DNA of 64,000 nucleotides from an uncultured Clostridia bacterium (GCA_947624375.1 CANQKD010000001.1:124001-188000), one strand, 5' to 3'. Positions 53,222 to 61,987 are shown, counted from the first letter of the stretch. A program made the numbers and translations. Notes: generated by a model not told the origin, from the letters alone.

Positions 53222-54305
53222 TTTCTTCTCCCCCGTTTTTATAAGTCATTGTAAAGCTCGTAAGTGTTGCATCGCCCGTCAGCCAGAAGCGGAATGTTAT
53301 CGTCTTGCTTTCCGCAAGTCCTGCATACAGCGTGTCAGGGTCAGTCGCCAGAAAGTCTGTCATAGGCTCTTGCTCGCTGTACTGCTCTCCGCCATAGCTG
53401 TACTGCACCTTAACATCGCCGCTGTAGTCGGCGTTTAATGCCGCTATGCCAAGCACCGTCTCGCTTGAAAGGTCTGCCGTGCTCTCTATATACTGCGGCG
53501 GCGGTGTGCCCTTAATAGTCGCCGTAACAGGGCATGGCATAACATCGCACCAACTAAGCACCGACGGCGTGTCAAGGTCTTTGAGCAGCTGCCAGTCGGG
53601 CATTTTCGCAAAGCCCTTTGTCTTAAAAAGCTCTGCTGTCAGTTCTTTTTCTTCAAGCGGCTGTAAGACTTCCTCACTGTCGCTTGTAAGCTCGTTTACC
53701 GTCTGTGTGGCAAGCGTATACAGCGTACCACCTGCATCTTTTATCAGCACCCAGTATTGCGGCAGCATATCTATCGGCTCATATGTTATCTCAAAACTGC
53801 CGCTCTCTTTGATGTATTTAAACGTCGCATCAGGCTGCTCAGATGTCGGCTTGGTGTAAGTGTATGTCTTGTCTGCGGCGAGATCAAACTTGCCGTCATA
53901 GTTGCTTGTCGGCACGCTTACCATGTGCAGTGAGATGTCGCCGCTCTCCCAGAATATAACATCATACTTCAGCTGATAGTTTTCGCCGCTCTGGTTGTAT
54001 GCAGACCAGCCTTCCCAGCGTATTTTTAAAAATTTATAGCGGTTATACAAAGTGCCCTCTTCGCGGTAAAGCGACCTCATTCTGGCATTACACCTGTTTA
54101 CTTTAAGATGCTCGGCGTTTGAATTTATGCCCAGAAAGCTGTCACCGCCTGCATATATGCTTGATATAACATCTCCCCTGTAGGTCGCATACTCAGCGCC
54201 CTCTACAGTATAAGCGCCGCTGTCATAGCTGTTGCTGTCTTTAAACAGGCAGGTCATGTTGCTTATGCCTGCATCAAATATTTCTTGCAAGTCGTTATAA
54301 TTCAA
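53214..54305 (-). CDS. Phage baseplate/tail-tip protein of unknown function
   Basis: A 363-residue protein overlapping its neighbours by 8 and 11 bp, so tightly coupled. The first half contains aromatic-rich strands (YRFLKIRWEGW-like, YQLKYDVIFWESGDISLHM), the second half a beta-sandwich-like region ending TLTSFTMTYKNGGEE. No recognised catalytic motif. Position suggests a baseplate component or carbohydrate-binding upper part of the receptor-binding apparatus (inference). Confidence 0.7.
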   Translation of the reverse strand: MNYNDLQEIFDAGISNMTCLFKDSNSYDSGAYTVEGAEYATYRGDVISSIYAGGDSFLGINSNAEHLKVNRCNARMRSLYREEGTLYNRYKFLKIRWEGWSAYNQSGENYQLKYDVIFWESGDISLHMVSVPTSNYDGKFDLAADKTYTYTKPTSEQPDATFKYIKESGSFEITYEPIDMLPQYWVLIKDAGGTLYTLATQTVNELTSDSEEVLQPLEEKELTAELFKTKGFAKMPDWQLLKDLDTPSVLSWCDVMPCPVTATIKGTPPPQYIESTADLSSETVLGIAALNADYSGDVKVQYSYGGEQYSEQEPMTDFLATDPDTLYAGLAESKTITFRFWLTGDATLTSFTMTYKNGGEENG

Positions 54306-56475
54306 AGCTGTACTCCACTCCTTTCAGCCATTTTATCTCGCTGAGATCTACGGTCATATCTTCCAGCAAGCCCTCGTCTATCTCGGCAGATACCGAGTGC
54401 TGTTCCTCGCTGTAAGTTACAGCCAGCTCAAAGCGCTCTTTGCTCGTTTCAACGTTTTCTCGGTCGTATGTCACCGTGGCAGATGTATTCAAGACATATG
54501 TCTTTCTGCCTATAACATTGCCTGTGTGTATGTCTACGCTGTCTGTAGTTTGCAGGAATGACGTATCTACCGTCAGCTCCTCTGCATAGCCCGAATTTAT
54601 AGATATCGCCGTCGATGACAGCTTGTAGTCTGTTTGCAGCACAAACTTCTCAACGCCGTTTTCTGCTCTGATGCCAACAAACTTGCTGTATGACGGTCTG
54701 CCGCTTAGCGTGCTGAGTATATATGACTTGATGATCTCGGTAAATATAATGCGGTCGGTAAAGCCGTCAATGCTTATACTCTGACTGCCTATAGCTATAT
54801 CACCGATAGCCTGTACCAAGCCGGGCTTTTCAAGCGGCGGAAATGCTATCGTGACCGAGCCCTTGAACGCATCAATGCTGTAGCTGCTCTCGCCAACAGG
54901 TATATCGCCTATATATTCTTCAACGTCTATGCGACCGTTCCATTCGCCGAGTCCTGCTGCAAGTCCCTGACCGCTTATAGTGGCTCTGATCTGCGCTTCG
55001 CCTATAGTTATTTTACCGCCGGAGATCATCAGCCACATGGAAAAGGTGTTTGCGCTGTTTTCAACGACCTTTGACAGCGGAAAAAACAGCGTGACAATGT
55101 GCTTGCCTATTATGCAAGTTTTCGTCGGCATAAAGTTGTCAACATCATCATTGTTGATCTTATAGACTATTGTCATTTCGGGCAGCACTTTTGGTGTGCC
55201 TTCCTCTGGCGGCAAAACTTCAAGCAGCATTTCACAATGAAAGGCAGCAGATGTTTCTTCGGTCGCCGTAAAGTCTATGTCCATAACCTTGGTGAGCGAC
55301 TGCCCTATCTCAAACGGCGATACGTTCATAAAATTGTAAACGACTTGCTTGCCACGTTCAACGCTATTAAGCAAGCCTGCGATGTTCTTGTCATTCTTGC
55401 TTTTTGCCGATGACAACCGAGGATTCTTGCCAATACCCTGTATAGTTGTCTTGCCGTTGATCTTATACTCTATACTTGTAATGCAAGATATTTGTTTATC
55501 GTCAGCATGACCGCCCGTAAGTCTTATGATGTCGCCCGGATCCATAGCAGGGTTGCCGATGGTCGTGGAATCAAACGGCACATAGTTTACTGCCTGCAAA
55601 GCATCGAGTATCGCACGCAGCGCCTTTTCACGAGTGCTTTTCAAGCCTAGCTGCAAAAGTGGGTTCACGCCGAGGTTCATGGTGAGTGCATCGTCTGTCT
55701 CTTCGGCGATGTACTCCGATATGTTGCTTACAAGGTTTGTAGACGATATTGCTGTATACCTTGTCACAAAATCGGAATAACTGCTCTGATAACGGTGCTC
55801 TTGTGCTACTGTCCAGTACGGCTCACTGCCGTACTGCTGAACCACAAGCCTGCCCTCTCTGTCTATCTGACAAAAACAGCCAAGAACCTGCGATACATAG
55901 TATATCAGGTCTCTATATGTCTCAATATCGTTATCCTCATATATGCCGACTGTCATTTTACCGTTCGGCAGGGCGGCTATATCGGCAGCTTTCTGCGCCA
56001 TTTCAACGTTACAGGCATCGCAGGCAGTTTTCAAAAACTGATACGGTGTGCCGCTGGAAGCTTCCAGCCTTAATGTCTTATCAAAACGCAGCATATGGTC
56101 ATATGCCTTTATCTCCAGCGTTTTTATATTTCTGTTTGCCTCGGTGATGTCGTACACACCCATAGGCACTTGCTCTTCTTTACCGCTCGGCAGCGACAAA
56201 TGGAAAAACAGCTTTACTTCAGCGCCGTCAAGGGTATATCGGTCTATATCAGACAGCAGCGTGATGCCCATTTCGGCGGCGTACACCGTGCCAAGCTCTA
56301 TTTCAGAGTTGCCGCAGCACTGCCGCTTGATATATCCGCTCCCCCTGACTATGTCTTTCGCGGTAAAGTCGTATGTCCTGTTGCTCTTAGTCGTAATAGT
56401 GCCCGTCCAAGTATAGCGGCGGCTGTTTGCGTTTATCGCAATTATAAATTCTTCCGAAACCGGATACACAAACAT
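54295..56475 (-). CDS. Phage tail-tip/baseplate protein (DUF5048/Gp37-like N-terminus)
   Basis: A 726-residue structural protein. The N-terminal 350 residues look like the tail-associated fold: RYTWTGTITTKSNRTYDFTAKDI, YDITEANRNIKTLEIKAYDHMLRFDKTL, and a DPGDIIRLTGGHADDKQ strand pair typical of baseplate-hub modules. The C-terminal part is beta-rich with repeated GSQSISIDGFT / GESSYSIDAFKG elements. It follows the tape-measure and a small tail gene, as baseplate hub proteins do. No peptidase motif was recognised. Confidence 0.78.
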   Translation of the reverse strand: MFVYPVSEEFIIAINANSRRYTWTGTITTKSNRTYDFTAKDIVRGSGYIKRQCCGNSEIELGTVYAAEMGITLLSDIDRYTLDGAEVKLFFHLSLPSGKEEQVPMGVYDITEANRNIKTLEIKAYDHMLRFDKTLRLEASSGTPYQFLKTACDACNVEMAQKAADIAALPNGKMTVGIYEDNDIETYRDLIYYVSQVLGCFCQIDREGRLVVQQYGSEPYWTVAQEHRYQSSYSDFVTRYTAISSTNLVSNISEYIAEETDDALTMNLGVNPLLQLGLKSTREKALRAILDALQAVNYVPFDSTTIGNPAMDPGDIIRLTGGHADDKQISCITSIEYKINGKTTIQGIGKNPRLSSAKSKNDKNIAGLLNSVERGKQVVYNFMNVSPFEIGQSLTKVMDIDFTATEETSAAFHCEMLLEVLPPEEGTPKVLPEMTIVYKINNDDVDNFMPTKTCIIGKHIVTLFFPLSKVVENSANTFSMWLMISGGKITIGEAQIRATISGQGLAAGLGEWNGRIDVEEYIGDIPVGESSYSIDAFKGSVTIAFPPLEKPGLVQAIGDIAIGSQSISIDGFTDRIIFTEIIKSYILSTLSGRPSYSKFVGIRAENGVEKFVLQTDYKLSSTAISINSGYAEELTVDTSFLQTTDSVDIHTGNVIGRKTYVLNTSATVTYDRENVETSKERFELAVTYSEEQHSVSAEIDEGLLEDMTVDLSEIKWLKGVEYSFEL

Positions 56476-56483
56476 TCCCCCCG

Positions 56484-56846
56484 TCAGAACGAGTTAAGTT
56501 TAAAACTTACCGTCCACAAGCCCTTGAAGCTCGTGTCATGCGCTAAGTCTGATTTAAAATCGGTTATAAACATTTCAGCCTCTTCGAGGTCAAGTCTTTT
56601 GGTGTTAAAATACTGCACCGTCAGCTTGTCCTGTTCTGAGTATTCTGTCAGCTTTATGAGCCAAGCAGGCGATACCGAGAACGCCACATTTATCTCTACA
56701 ACGCCTTGTCTTATCACATCGCGCTGCTTAGTGCCTGCCTCGGTCTCGCCGCTTGTGTCTGCTTCTACCGCCGAGGACGATACACTGTAGCTGTCAGGCA
56801 GAGGAAGCTTATCGCCGTTAATGATCAGATACTGTATGTATGCCAT
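56484..56846 (-). CDS. Small phage tail protein (DUF6711-like)
   Basis: A 120-residue protein between the tape measure and the baseplate-type gene, abutting the tape-measure stop. It begins MAYIQYLIINGDKLPLPDSYSV and has a beta-rich pattern ending LWTVSFKLNSF. Position and size match the distal-tail-type small proteins of Firmicute siphophages; the family name is recalled and unverified. Confidence 0.7.
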   Translation of the reverse strand: MAYIQYLIINGDKLPLPDSYSVSSSAVEADTSGETEAGTKQRDVIRQGVVEINVAFSVSPAWLIKLTEYSEQDKLTVQYFNTKRLDLEEAEMFITDFKSDLAHDTSFKGLWTVSFKLNSF

Positions 56847-59465
56847 TTATCTGCCCCCCGATCTGAGGTTTGCACGCTGCTGTGCGCCCACAATGATCTC
56901 GTCAAGCATAGTGCCGCCGAGATATATCGGTATTACTATATCACCGCTGCTTGCCGCTCCTGCCGCTGCATCACGCACCGCGCTTACAATGCCCGAGGTA
57001 TCTATTGACGGCGCACTCTCTACCGCCAGCTGCGATGCCGCCACATTCGGGCTTATAAGCATATCTCCCGAAACCTTGCCTATAGCCTTTTGTATCAGTC
57101 CCCTGCTCTGCTCTATTCCTCTCGCAAGACCTGCCATAAAGTCGGGCATCCACTTTTGATAATCGGTCAGCGGTCCTTCATCGGGCACGGAAAAATGCAG
57201 GAATGATTTAATCTTGCCCGCAACGCTTTCGGCTGCATCTCCTATCTTGGAGATACAGCTTTTAATGCCGTCTACAATACCCATGATGATATCTTTGCCC
57301 CATTGCAGAGCCTTTGACGGCAAGCCCGTGATAAACGATACAGCTTTATCAAAGCCCGATTTTATAGTTGTAAATATCTTGCTCATGGTATTTTTAATGC
57401 CGTTAGATAGACTGTTCCATACATTGGTTACGGCAGTTTTAATGGCATTTACTACTGTTGATACCGTGTTTTTGATACCGTTCCAAACACTTGATACAGT
57501 GTTTTTTATAAAATTCAGTACGGTGGAAATGTACGTCTTTATGGCGTTCCATACCGCCGTGACAGTGTTCTTTATCGCGTTTACGGCGGTAGTTATGCCG
57601 GTTTTTATGCCGTTCCATATCGCAAGCACGCCTGTTTTCAGCGCGTTTCCGATAGTCTCGGCAGTAGATTTTATTGCTTCCCAAGCAGCAGTAAAAAATG
57701 CTTTTATAGCTTCCCAAGCCGCAGATGCCGCCGCTTTGATATTTTCCCAAAGGTCGATCCAAAACTGCCTGAAGCTGTCGCTTGTGTTCCACAGGTAAAT
57801 AAATATACCGACCAGCGCAGTTATCGCGGCAATGACCAAGAATATCGGGTTTGCAAGCATTACGGCATTGAGCGCCGAAAATGCGGTCTTTACAACATTT
57901 ATAACACCTGCCAGCTTTGGTATTATAGTCATTATAGTACCAACGGCAGTGATAACCTTGCCTATGATGATAAGCACAGGCGAGACCGCCGCCGCTATCA
58001 ACGCTATAGTGACTATAACTTTTTTCGTGGTCTCGTCCATGCTGTTGAGCTTGCCGACAAACTTCTGCACCCACGATACTATCTGCCGTATAGCAGGCAT
58101 AAGCAGCTCGCCGACAGATATAGCAAGCTCTTGCAGCTGCGATTTTAAAATAGTCAGCTGACCTGCAAGGTTGCCCTGCATGGTGTTTGCCATTTCTTCC
58201 GACTTGCCGTTGCAATCGTCTATAGCTGTAGACAGCTTTTCAATATCAGCAGGGGCGGCGTTCATCAGCGCAAGGAAACCGCTCATCGCATTTTTGCCGA
58301 CAAGCGACTGAACTGCGTTTGCCTGTTCGCTCTCTGTCATCTTGCCAAAAGCCTCGCGGCAGTCGCCGAGAATATCAGACAGACCACGCATAGAGCCGTC
58401 TGCATTTGTAGTAGCTATTGTGACCTCGCCCAGAGCATCGCCCGAAAGCTTGATATCGCCTGTAAGTTTTGTCATCACGGTACGCAGCGCAGTGCCTGCC
58501 TGTGATGACTTGATGCCCGAGTTAGCCATAAGACCTATAGCTTCGGCGGTGTCCTCGGCAGAAAAGCCGAGCGAGCCTGCTATAGGAGCGCAGTACTTAA
58601 ACGTCTCGCCCATCATGCTGACGTTGGTGTTGGCATTTGACGATGCCGCCGCCAGTATGTCAGCAAAATGCCCTGAATCCTTTGCTGACAGCCCGAAAGC
58701 TGTGAGCGCATCGGTAACTATGTCAGAGGTAGTAGACAGATCTTCACCGCTTGCCGCCGCGAGGTTCATAATGCCCTCGATGCCGTCGAGCATGTCTTCC
58801 GTCTTCCAGCCTGCCATAGCCATATAGTTCATGGCTTCGGCAGCTTCCGAGGCGCTGAACTTTGTTTTTGAGCCCATTTCACGGGCTTTATCTCTAAGTT
58901 TTTCAAGGTCGTCTCCGGCTGCACCAGAAACTGCCGCCACCTTGCTCATCGCGCTGTCAAAATCGGCAGCAGTCTTTACAGATGCCGCTCCGAGAGCAGT
59001 CACGGTGGCGGTAGCTGGCAGCAGCTTCTGACCTACGCCCGATACCTTATCCCCCAGCGACTTTAATTTCTCACCGTTTGCCGCCATTTTCTGTAAAGCT
59101 GTATCAGAGTTTTTCGCGGCTTTTTCAAGGGCTTTAAGGTTCTGCTCCGTCTCTGCGATCTCACGCTGCAAGGCATCATACTGTTCCTGTGTGATGTCAC
59201 CACTTGCAAGTGCAGAGTTTGCCTGTTCGGCAGCAGTTTTCAAGGTATCGAGCTTTTTCTTTGTCTCGTCAACTGCCTGTGTGAGCAGTTTTTGTTTCTG
59301 TGACAAAAGCTCGGTGTTGCCTGGGTCGATCTTCAAAAGCTTATTGACGTCTTTAAGCTCAGACTGTGTGTTTTTTATCTCAGTATTAACGCCCTTTAAC
59401 GCTTTTTCCAGCTTGGTGGTATCACCGCCGATCTCAACTGTGATACCCTTTATCCTGCTTGACAT
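56847..59465 (-). CDS. Phage tape measure protein (TP901 type)
   Basis: An 872-residue tape measure that sets tail length. The N-terminal 150 residues are coiled coil (DTTKLEKALKGVNTEIKNTQ...), followed by the TP901 core (AADFDSAMSKVAAVSGAAGDD, GLMANSGIKSSQAGTALRTVM), hydrophobic segments, and about ten 11-residue repeats near 560-690 (AVWNAIKTYIS, SVWNGIKNTVS). At about 1.5 angstrom per residue the tail would be near 130 nm (inference). I chose ATG 59465, with AAAGGGGT upstream; an earlier ATG has no ribosome binding site. Confidence 0.93.
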   Translation of the reverse strand: MSSRIKGITVEIGGDTTKLEKALKGVNTEIKNTQSELKDVNKLLKIDPGNTELLSQKQKLLTQAVDETKKKLDTLKTAAEQANSALASGDITQEQYDALQREIAETEQNLKALEKAAKNSDTALQKMAANGEKLKSLGDKVSGVGQKLLPATATVTALGAASVKTAADFDSAMSKVAAVSGAAGDDLEKLRDKAREMGSKTKFSASEAAEAMNYMAMAGWKTEDMLDGIEGIMNLAAASGEDLSTTSDIVTDALTAFGLSAKDSGHFADILAAASSNANTNVSMMGETFKYCAPIAGSLGFSAEDTAEAIGLMANSGIKSSQAGTALRTVMTKLTGDIKLSGDALGEVTIATTNADGSMRGLSDILGDCREAFGKMTESEQANAVQSLVGKNAMSGFLALMNAAPADIEKLSTAIDDCNGKSEEMANTMQGNLAGQLTILKSQLQELAISVGELLMPAIRQIVSWVQKFVGKLNSMDETTKKVIVTIALIAAAVSPVLIIIGKVITAVGTIMTIIPKLAGVINVVKTAFSALNAVMLANPIFLVIAAITALVGIFIYLWNTSDSFRQFWIDLWENIKAAASAAWEAIKAFFTAAWEAIKSTAETIGNALKTGVLAIWNGIKTGITTAVNAIKNTVTAVWNAIKTYISTVLNFIKNTVSSVWNGIKNTVSTVVNAIKTAVTNVWNSLSNGIKNTMSKIFTTIKSGFDKAVSFITGLPSKALQWGKDIIMGIVDGIKSCISKIGDAAESVAGKIKSFLHFSVPDEGPLTDYQKWMPDFMAGLARGIEQSRGLIQKAIGKVSGDMLISPNVAASQLAVESAPSIDTSGIVSAVRDAAAGAASSGDIVIPIYLGGTMLDEIIVGAQQRANLRSGGR

Positions 59466-59526
59466 CAGCGGCTTACCCCTTTCATTCAAAATTTAATAAA
59501 ATCGTAACATCTTTAGAAAATAAATA

Positions 59527-59535
59527 TGTTAAAAT
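59527..59535 (+). promoter_or_regulatory. Possible extended -10 promoter of the small peptide gene
   Basis: TGTTAAAAT fits the extended -10 form (TGn plus TAAAAT) about 7 nt before a hairpin CTCGC-AAAA-GCGAG (59543-59556). No good -35 is seen. Confidence 0.4.
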
Positions 59536-59570
59536 AGCTATACTCGCAAAAGCGAGCAGGAGGTGAAAAA

Positions 59571-59675
59571 ATGGAAGAGTATAAAATACTTATACTTATA
59601 CTCCAGCTGATCAGTGGGGCTATTACCATTATAGAATCTCCGTGTTTGTCAACACTCATAGTGGAAACACTATAG
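59571..59675 (+). CDS. Small hydrophobic peptide, candidate membrane toxin
   Basis: A 34-residue gene on the strand opposite all surrounding phage genes. AGGAGGTG lies 5 nt before the ATG, the best ribosome binding site in the region. The peptide starts MEEYKILILILQLISGAITI: a short charged start, one hydrophobic membrane-spanning stretch, then a polar tail ending VETL. A hairpin precedes the ribosome binding site and an exact terminator follows at 59724. This layout is that of type I toxins and Hol-Tox-like peptides (family knowledge); function is not shown. It fills most of the 59466-59755 gap. Confidence 0.6.
   Translation: MEEYKILILILQLISGAITIIESPCLSTLIVETL
59628..59652 (-). promoter_or_regulatory. 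Possible antisense promoter inside the small peptide gene
   Basis: Minus strand has an exact TTGACA and an exact TATAAT, but only 13 nt apart, shorter than usual. If active it would make an RNA antisense to the peptide start and ribosome binding site. Confidence 0.25.
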
Positions 59676-59723
59676 TGGTTCATAGCAGTTTTTGAACTGT
59701 TTGGCGACAAACATTAACCGCTG

Positions 59724-59757
59724 ACGGACTATGCCTTTCGGCATAGTCCGTTTTTTT
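59724..59757 (+). terminator. Intrinsic terminator of the small peptide transcript
   Basis: A perfect 12-bp stem (ACGGACTATGCC with GGCATAGTCCGT) around TTTC, followed by a run of T on the plus strand only. It cannot serve the minus-strand tail operon in that orientation. Confidence 0.85.
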
Positions 59758-59962
59758 AGAATTTGTCAAAATCTTCTTGTGTTGCTAACTCTTTGTAGCC
59801 TTTGTAATCGTCGTTTCTGCTCTCGGTATATATGTCATACACCATGCCTATGGTAAGCAGATCTAAGTCGCGCAGCGATAGACCCACCTGTAGGCAGCGC
59901 AGCAGAAACAGCGGTGTCGTCATCTCGCGGTCAATTGGGCGAGATTTTTTTTGACTGTACAT
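59756..59962 (-). CDS. Tail assembly chaperone, frameshift extension (gpT-like)
   Basis: A 68-residue frame overlapping the end of the upstream tail chaperone gene by 32 bp. Its first ATG has no ribosome binding site. The overlap holds a run of eight A on the minus strand, and this frame is +1 (equivalently -2) to the upstream one. By analogy with the gpG/gpGT system of lambda-like phages it is probably made only as a fusion with the upstream product. The residues PLFLLRCLQVGLSLRDLDLLTIGMVYD match the short helical T part seen in Firmicute phages. Confidence 0.8.
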   Translation of the reverse strand: MYSQKKSRPIDREMTTPLFLLRCLQVGLSLRDLDLLTIGMVYDIYTESRNDDYKGYKELATQEDFDKF

Positions 59963-60293
59963 CAGACTGAATGTTTATATTCCACAGTTCAATGAGCTGC
60001 GGCAGCACCTGATATATAGAGAGCGTTTGAAACTGATCCAGCCAGTCTTCGACTGCATCGGGAACTGACCTGTTGGCGTGCTTAGCCATTATGTAAGCTA
60101 TGTTTTCAAACACTTCAAGGCTTTCAATATCGAGGGTGCTTTCTTCTTCATTGTTCGCGCTGACTTTTTTCTCCAGCTGCATCATGTCGTGAAAAAGGTC
60201 TTTGCGGAACTTGATACGGTAAAGCCTCGGCACTGCTGCCGAAGCCGCAAACTCAACTTCTTTGTCATCTATCAAGATCTTTTTCTTTGTCAT
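59931..60293 (-). CDS. Tail assembly chaperone (gpG-like)
   Basis: A 120-residue phage protein between the major tail protein and tape-measure genes, the invariant location of tail assembly chaperones. It starts MTKKKILIDDKEVEFAASA and contains RLYRIKFRKDLFHDMMQLEK, consistent with the Firmicute tail chaperone family. Its 3' end contains the eight-A run used for the frameshift into the next frame. It overlaps the major tail gene by 4 bp. Confidence 0.85.
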   Translation of the reverse strand: MTKKKILIDDKEVEFAASAAVPRLYRIKFRKDLFHDMMQLEKKVSANNEEESTLDIESLEVFENIAYIMAKHANRSVPDAVEDWLDQFQTLSIYQVLPQLIELWNINIQSDVQSKKISPN

Positions 60294-60934
60294 GACTTAC
60301 TCTCCTTTGTCGAGGTCGGCACAGCTGCTACAGGGCTTTTGCTGTTCAAAGCAACAGCCTCGACAGCCACGGGCATATAGACTGATTCATACCACTTGGT
60401 GTATACATCATCGGTCGTGCTGTCACCCGTCTTTGCTTTAACAGTTCCGTCAGCAAGAGGTGTGGCAGTAATGCTGAGTGTCTCGGTCTGCACTTCGATT
60501 TCTTCTTCCGTAGTCGCAGATTCAAGGCTCGGTCTGCTCGCAGCGCAGTTATAGAGTACATGGCGGATCTTATTCGCATCACCGTCAAATTCAAACAGCA
60601 GCGCAAAGCTCACCGTTTCAACATTCGCATTTTCAACAAGTACATTGTTCTGATCGAGCGTTTCTTTCAAAACGTCGGTTCGGAAGCTGTCGGGTATCAG
60701 AGCCATTTCAAGGTCGCCCTCGTAGCCTTTGTTGTTGTTTATCGTGTAATAAGCGATACCGTCGGCGTAGAACACGCTGACTTCACCATTGGCTTCGAGT
60801 GACAAAGATACCGCGCCCGGAACGTGTACGGGCTTTTCAAAAGTGATCTCGCCGCTCTCTTCATCTACCTTTTGCAGAGCATAATGCACGTTGCAAAGGT
60901 TATATTTGACTTTGTTTTTCTTTGACTTAGGCAT
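60290..60934 (-). CDS. Phage major tail protein (phi13-like)
   Basis: A 214-residue tail tube subunit. NKVKYNLCNVHYALQKVDEESGEITFEKPVHVPGAVSLSLEANGE is the family's typical opening, followed by GYEGDLEMALIPDSFRTDVL and the segment FEFDGDANKIRHVLYNCAASRPSLE. The C-terminal 30 residues are a variable tail rich in Ala/Ser/Lys. It precedes the tail chaperone genes. Confidence 0.88.
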   Translation of the reverse strand: MPKSKKNKVKYNLCNVHYALQKVDEESGEITFEKPVHVPGAVSLSLEANGEVSVFYADGIAYYTINNNKGYEGDLEMALIPDSFRTDVLKETLDQNNVLVENANVETVSFALLFEFDGDANKIRHVLYNCAASRPSLESATTEEEIEVQTETLSITATPLADGTVKAKTGDSTTDDVYTKWYESVYMPVAVEAVALNSKSPVAAVPTSTKESKS

Positions 60935-60938
60935 ATTT

Positions 60939-61256
60939 TTAACCCCCTATTTCAAATTCGTATATGACTTCGTACAGCTTTTCGCTGTCGATCCAAGTTT
61001 CTGATTTGTCATAAAAAATACCGTGTTTATCAAGCACGGTCTCAACTTTCAGCTCCGTTGCAGGGCTTTTCTCGTCTGTGTAAAGCTCAATGCTTACCTC
61101 GTCTATCTTGTAGTACACCTTGCCGTCAGCGCCGAAGTTATCACTGCCGGGGCAGAGATAGCATATAAACGGCGGATCAGGGCTTTCGCCCTCTGCAAAG
61201 TGGTCATAAGCAGACGGTATATCAATCTCTTGCATTATCTGCAATAATTCTTCCAT
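60939..61256 (-). CDS. Putative tail terminator/tail completion protein
   Basis: A 105-residue protein between the gp10-like and major tail genes, where siphophages encode the tail terminator. It starts MEELLQIMQEIDIPSAYDHF and has an alpha/beta pattern (VEIELYTDEKS-like strand, VETVLDKHGIFYDKSETW). Annotation rests on position, size and pattern. Confidence 0.72.
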   Translation of the reverse strand: MEELLQIMQEIDIPSAYDHFAEGESPDPPFICYLCPGSDNFGADGKVYYKIDEVSIELYTDEKSPATELKVETVLDKHGIFYDKSETWIDSEKLYEVIYEFEIGG

Positions 61257-61262
61257 AAGCAG

Positions 61263-61643
61263 CTATCCTTTCAACGCTTTTTTAAGCGCCTTATCCAAAA
61301 CTTCTTCGCCCTTTTTCTCGGCAGGCGCTATATGTGCCTTGCCTGCAACTCTGCCGCCGCCCCTCTTGGCATGACCGTGTTCCAGCAAGTGTGCAAGGTA
61401 GTAGCGCTTTTTTGAGCGCACCACCAGCTGCAACGAGTTGGCATCTTCCTTGATCTTTTCTGTGCTCCAGCTCTCGGCATATTCGCCTGTCCTCTGCGGC
61501 GCATTGTCGCGGATCTCTTGCCGCACTGTCTTGCCTGCCTTGCGCACAGCTTTTTTCAAGTCGCTTGTTGCAACGTCGGCATACTCTCGCAGACCTTTCA
61601 TTACCTCGTTTGCAAGGTCGTCAATACTGATGTTCTTGCCCAT
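61263..61643 (-). CDS. HK97 gp10-like head-tail protein
   Basis: A 126-residue protein of the HK97 gp10/neck family: an N-terminal helix (LANEVMKGLREYADVATSDL), KKAVRKAGKTVRQEIRDNAPQRTGEYAESW, and the motif KKRYYLAHLLEHGHAKRGGG, which is diagnostic. It acts in joining head and tail. Confidence 0.88.
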   Translation of the reverse strand: MGKNISIDDLANEVMKGLREYADVATSDLKKAVRKAGKTVRQEIRDNAPQRTGEYAESWSTEKIKEDANSLQLVVRSKKRYYLAHLLEHGHAKRGGGRVAGKAHIAPAEKKGEEVLDKALKKALKG

Positions 61644-61645
61644 GC

Positions 61646-61987
61646 TTACCGCCTTGCTTTCTTACACCGCAGCTTGATACACTTATGCTTGTAGCTCAGA
61701 TGATCTATGCCGACTATGTCGTATATATCGCCGCCAAACACAACTCTGTATCTGTCCTCGGTGACATCTGCCACCGCCGCGCAGTACCTGACCGTAAAAG
61801 ATACATCGGTATTTTCAACGGTCGTACCTGCAACGGCGGTCTCTTTGCCGCTCTCACCGCTTACAGTCGCAGAGCAGGTATAATAGTCGCTCCACTCATT
61901 CTTGTGATTCCCTATCCCGTCCATGACTGTTTCAGACTTCTGCAAAGTTATTCGGCGGTTCAAAAGCGCTATGTCCACTAAAAGCAC
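61646..61987 (-). CDS. Head closure/head-tail adaptor protein (SPP1 gp16-like)
   Basis: A 113-residue protein opening with LNRRITLQKSE and containing WSDYYTCSATVSGESGKE, FTVRYCAAV and YRVVFGGDIYDIVGIDHLSYKHKCIKL, the pattern of phage head-tail joining adaptors. It overlaps the connector gene by 10 bp. The N-terminal start could be a few codons later. Confidence 0.85.
   Translation of the reverse strand: MLLVDIALLNRRITLQKSETVMDGIGNHKNEWSDYYTCSATVSGESGKETAVAGTTVENTDVSFTVRYCAAVADVTEDRYRVVFGGDIYDIVGIDHLSYKHKCIKLRCKKARR

Noticed and set aside
58342-58827. Plus-strand frames across the tape measure gene
   Set aside because: Antisense shadows of an Ala/Ser-rich coding sequence without ribosome binding sites.
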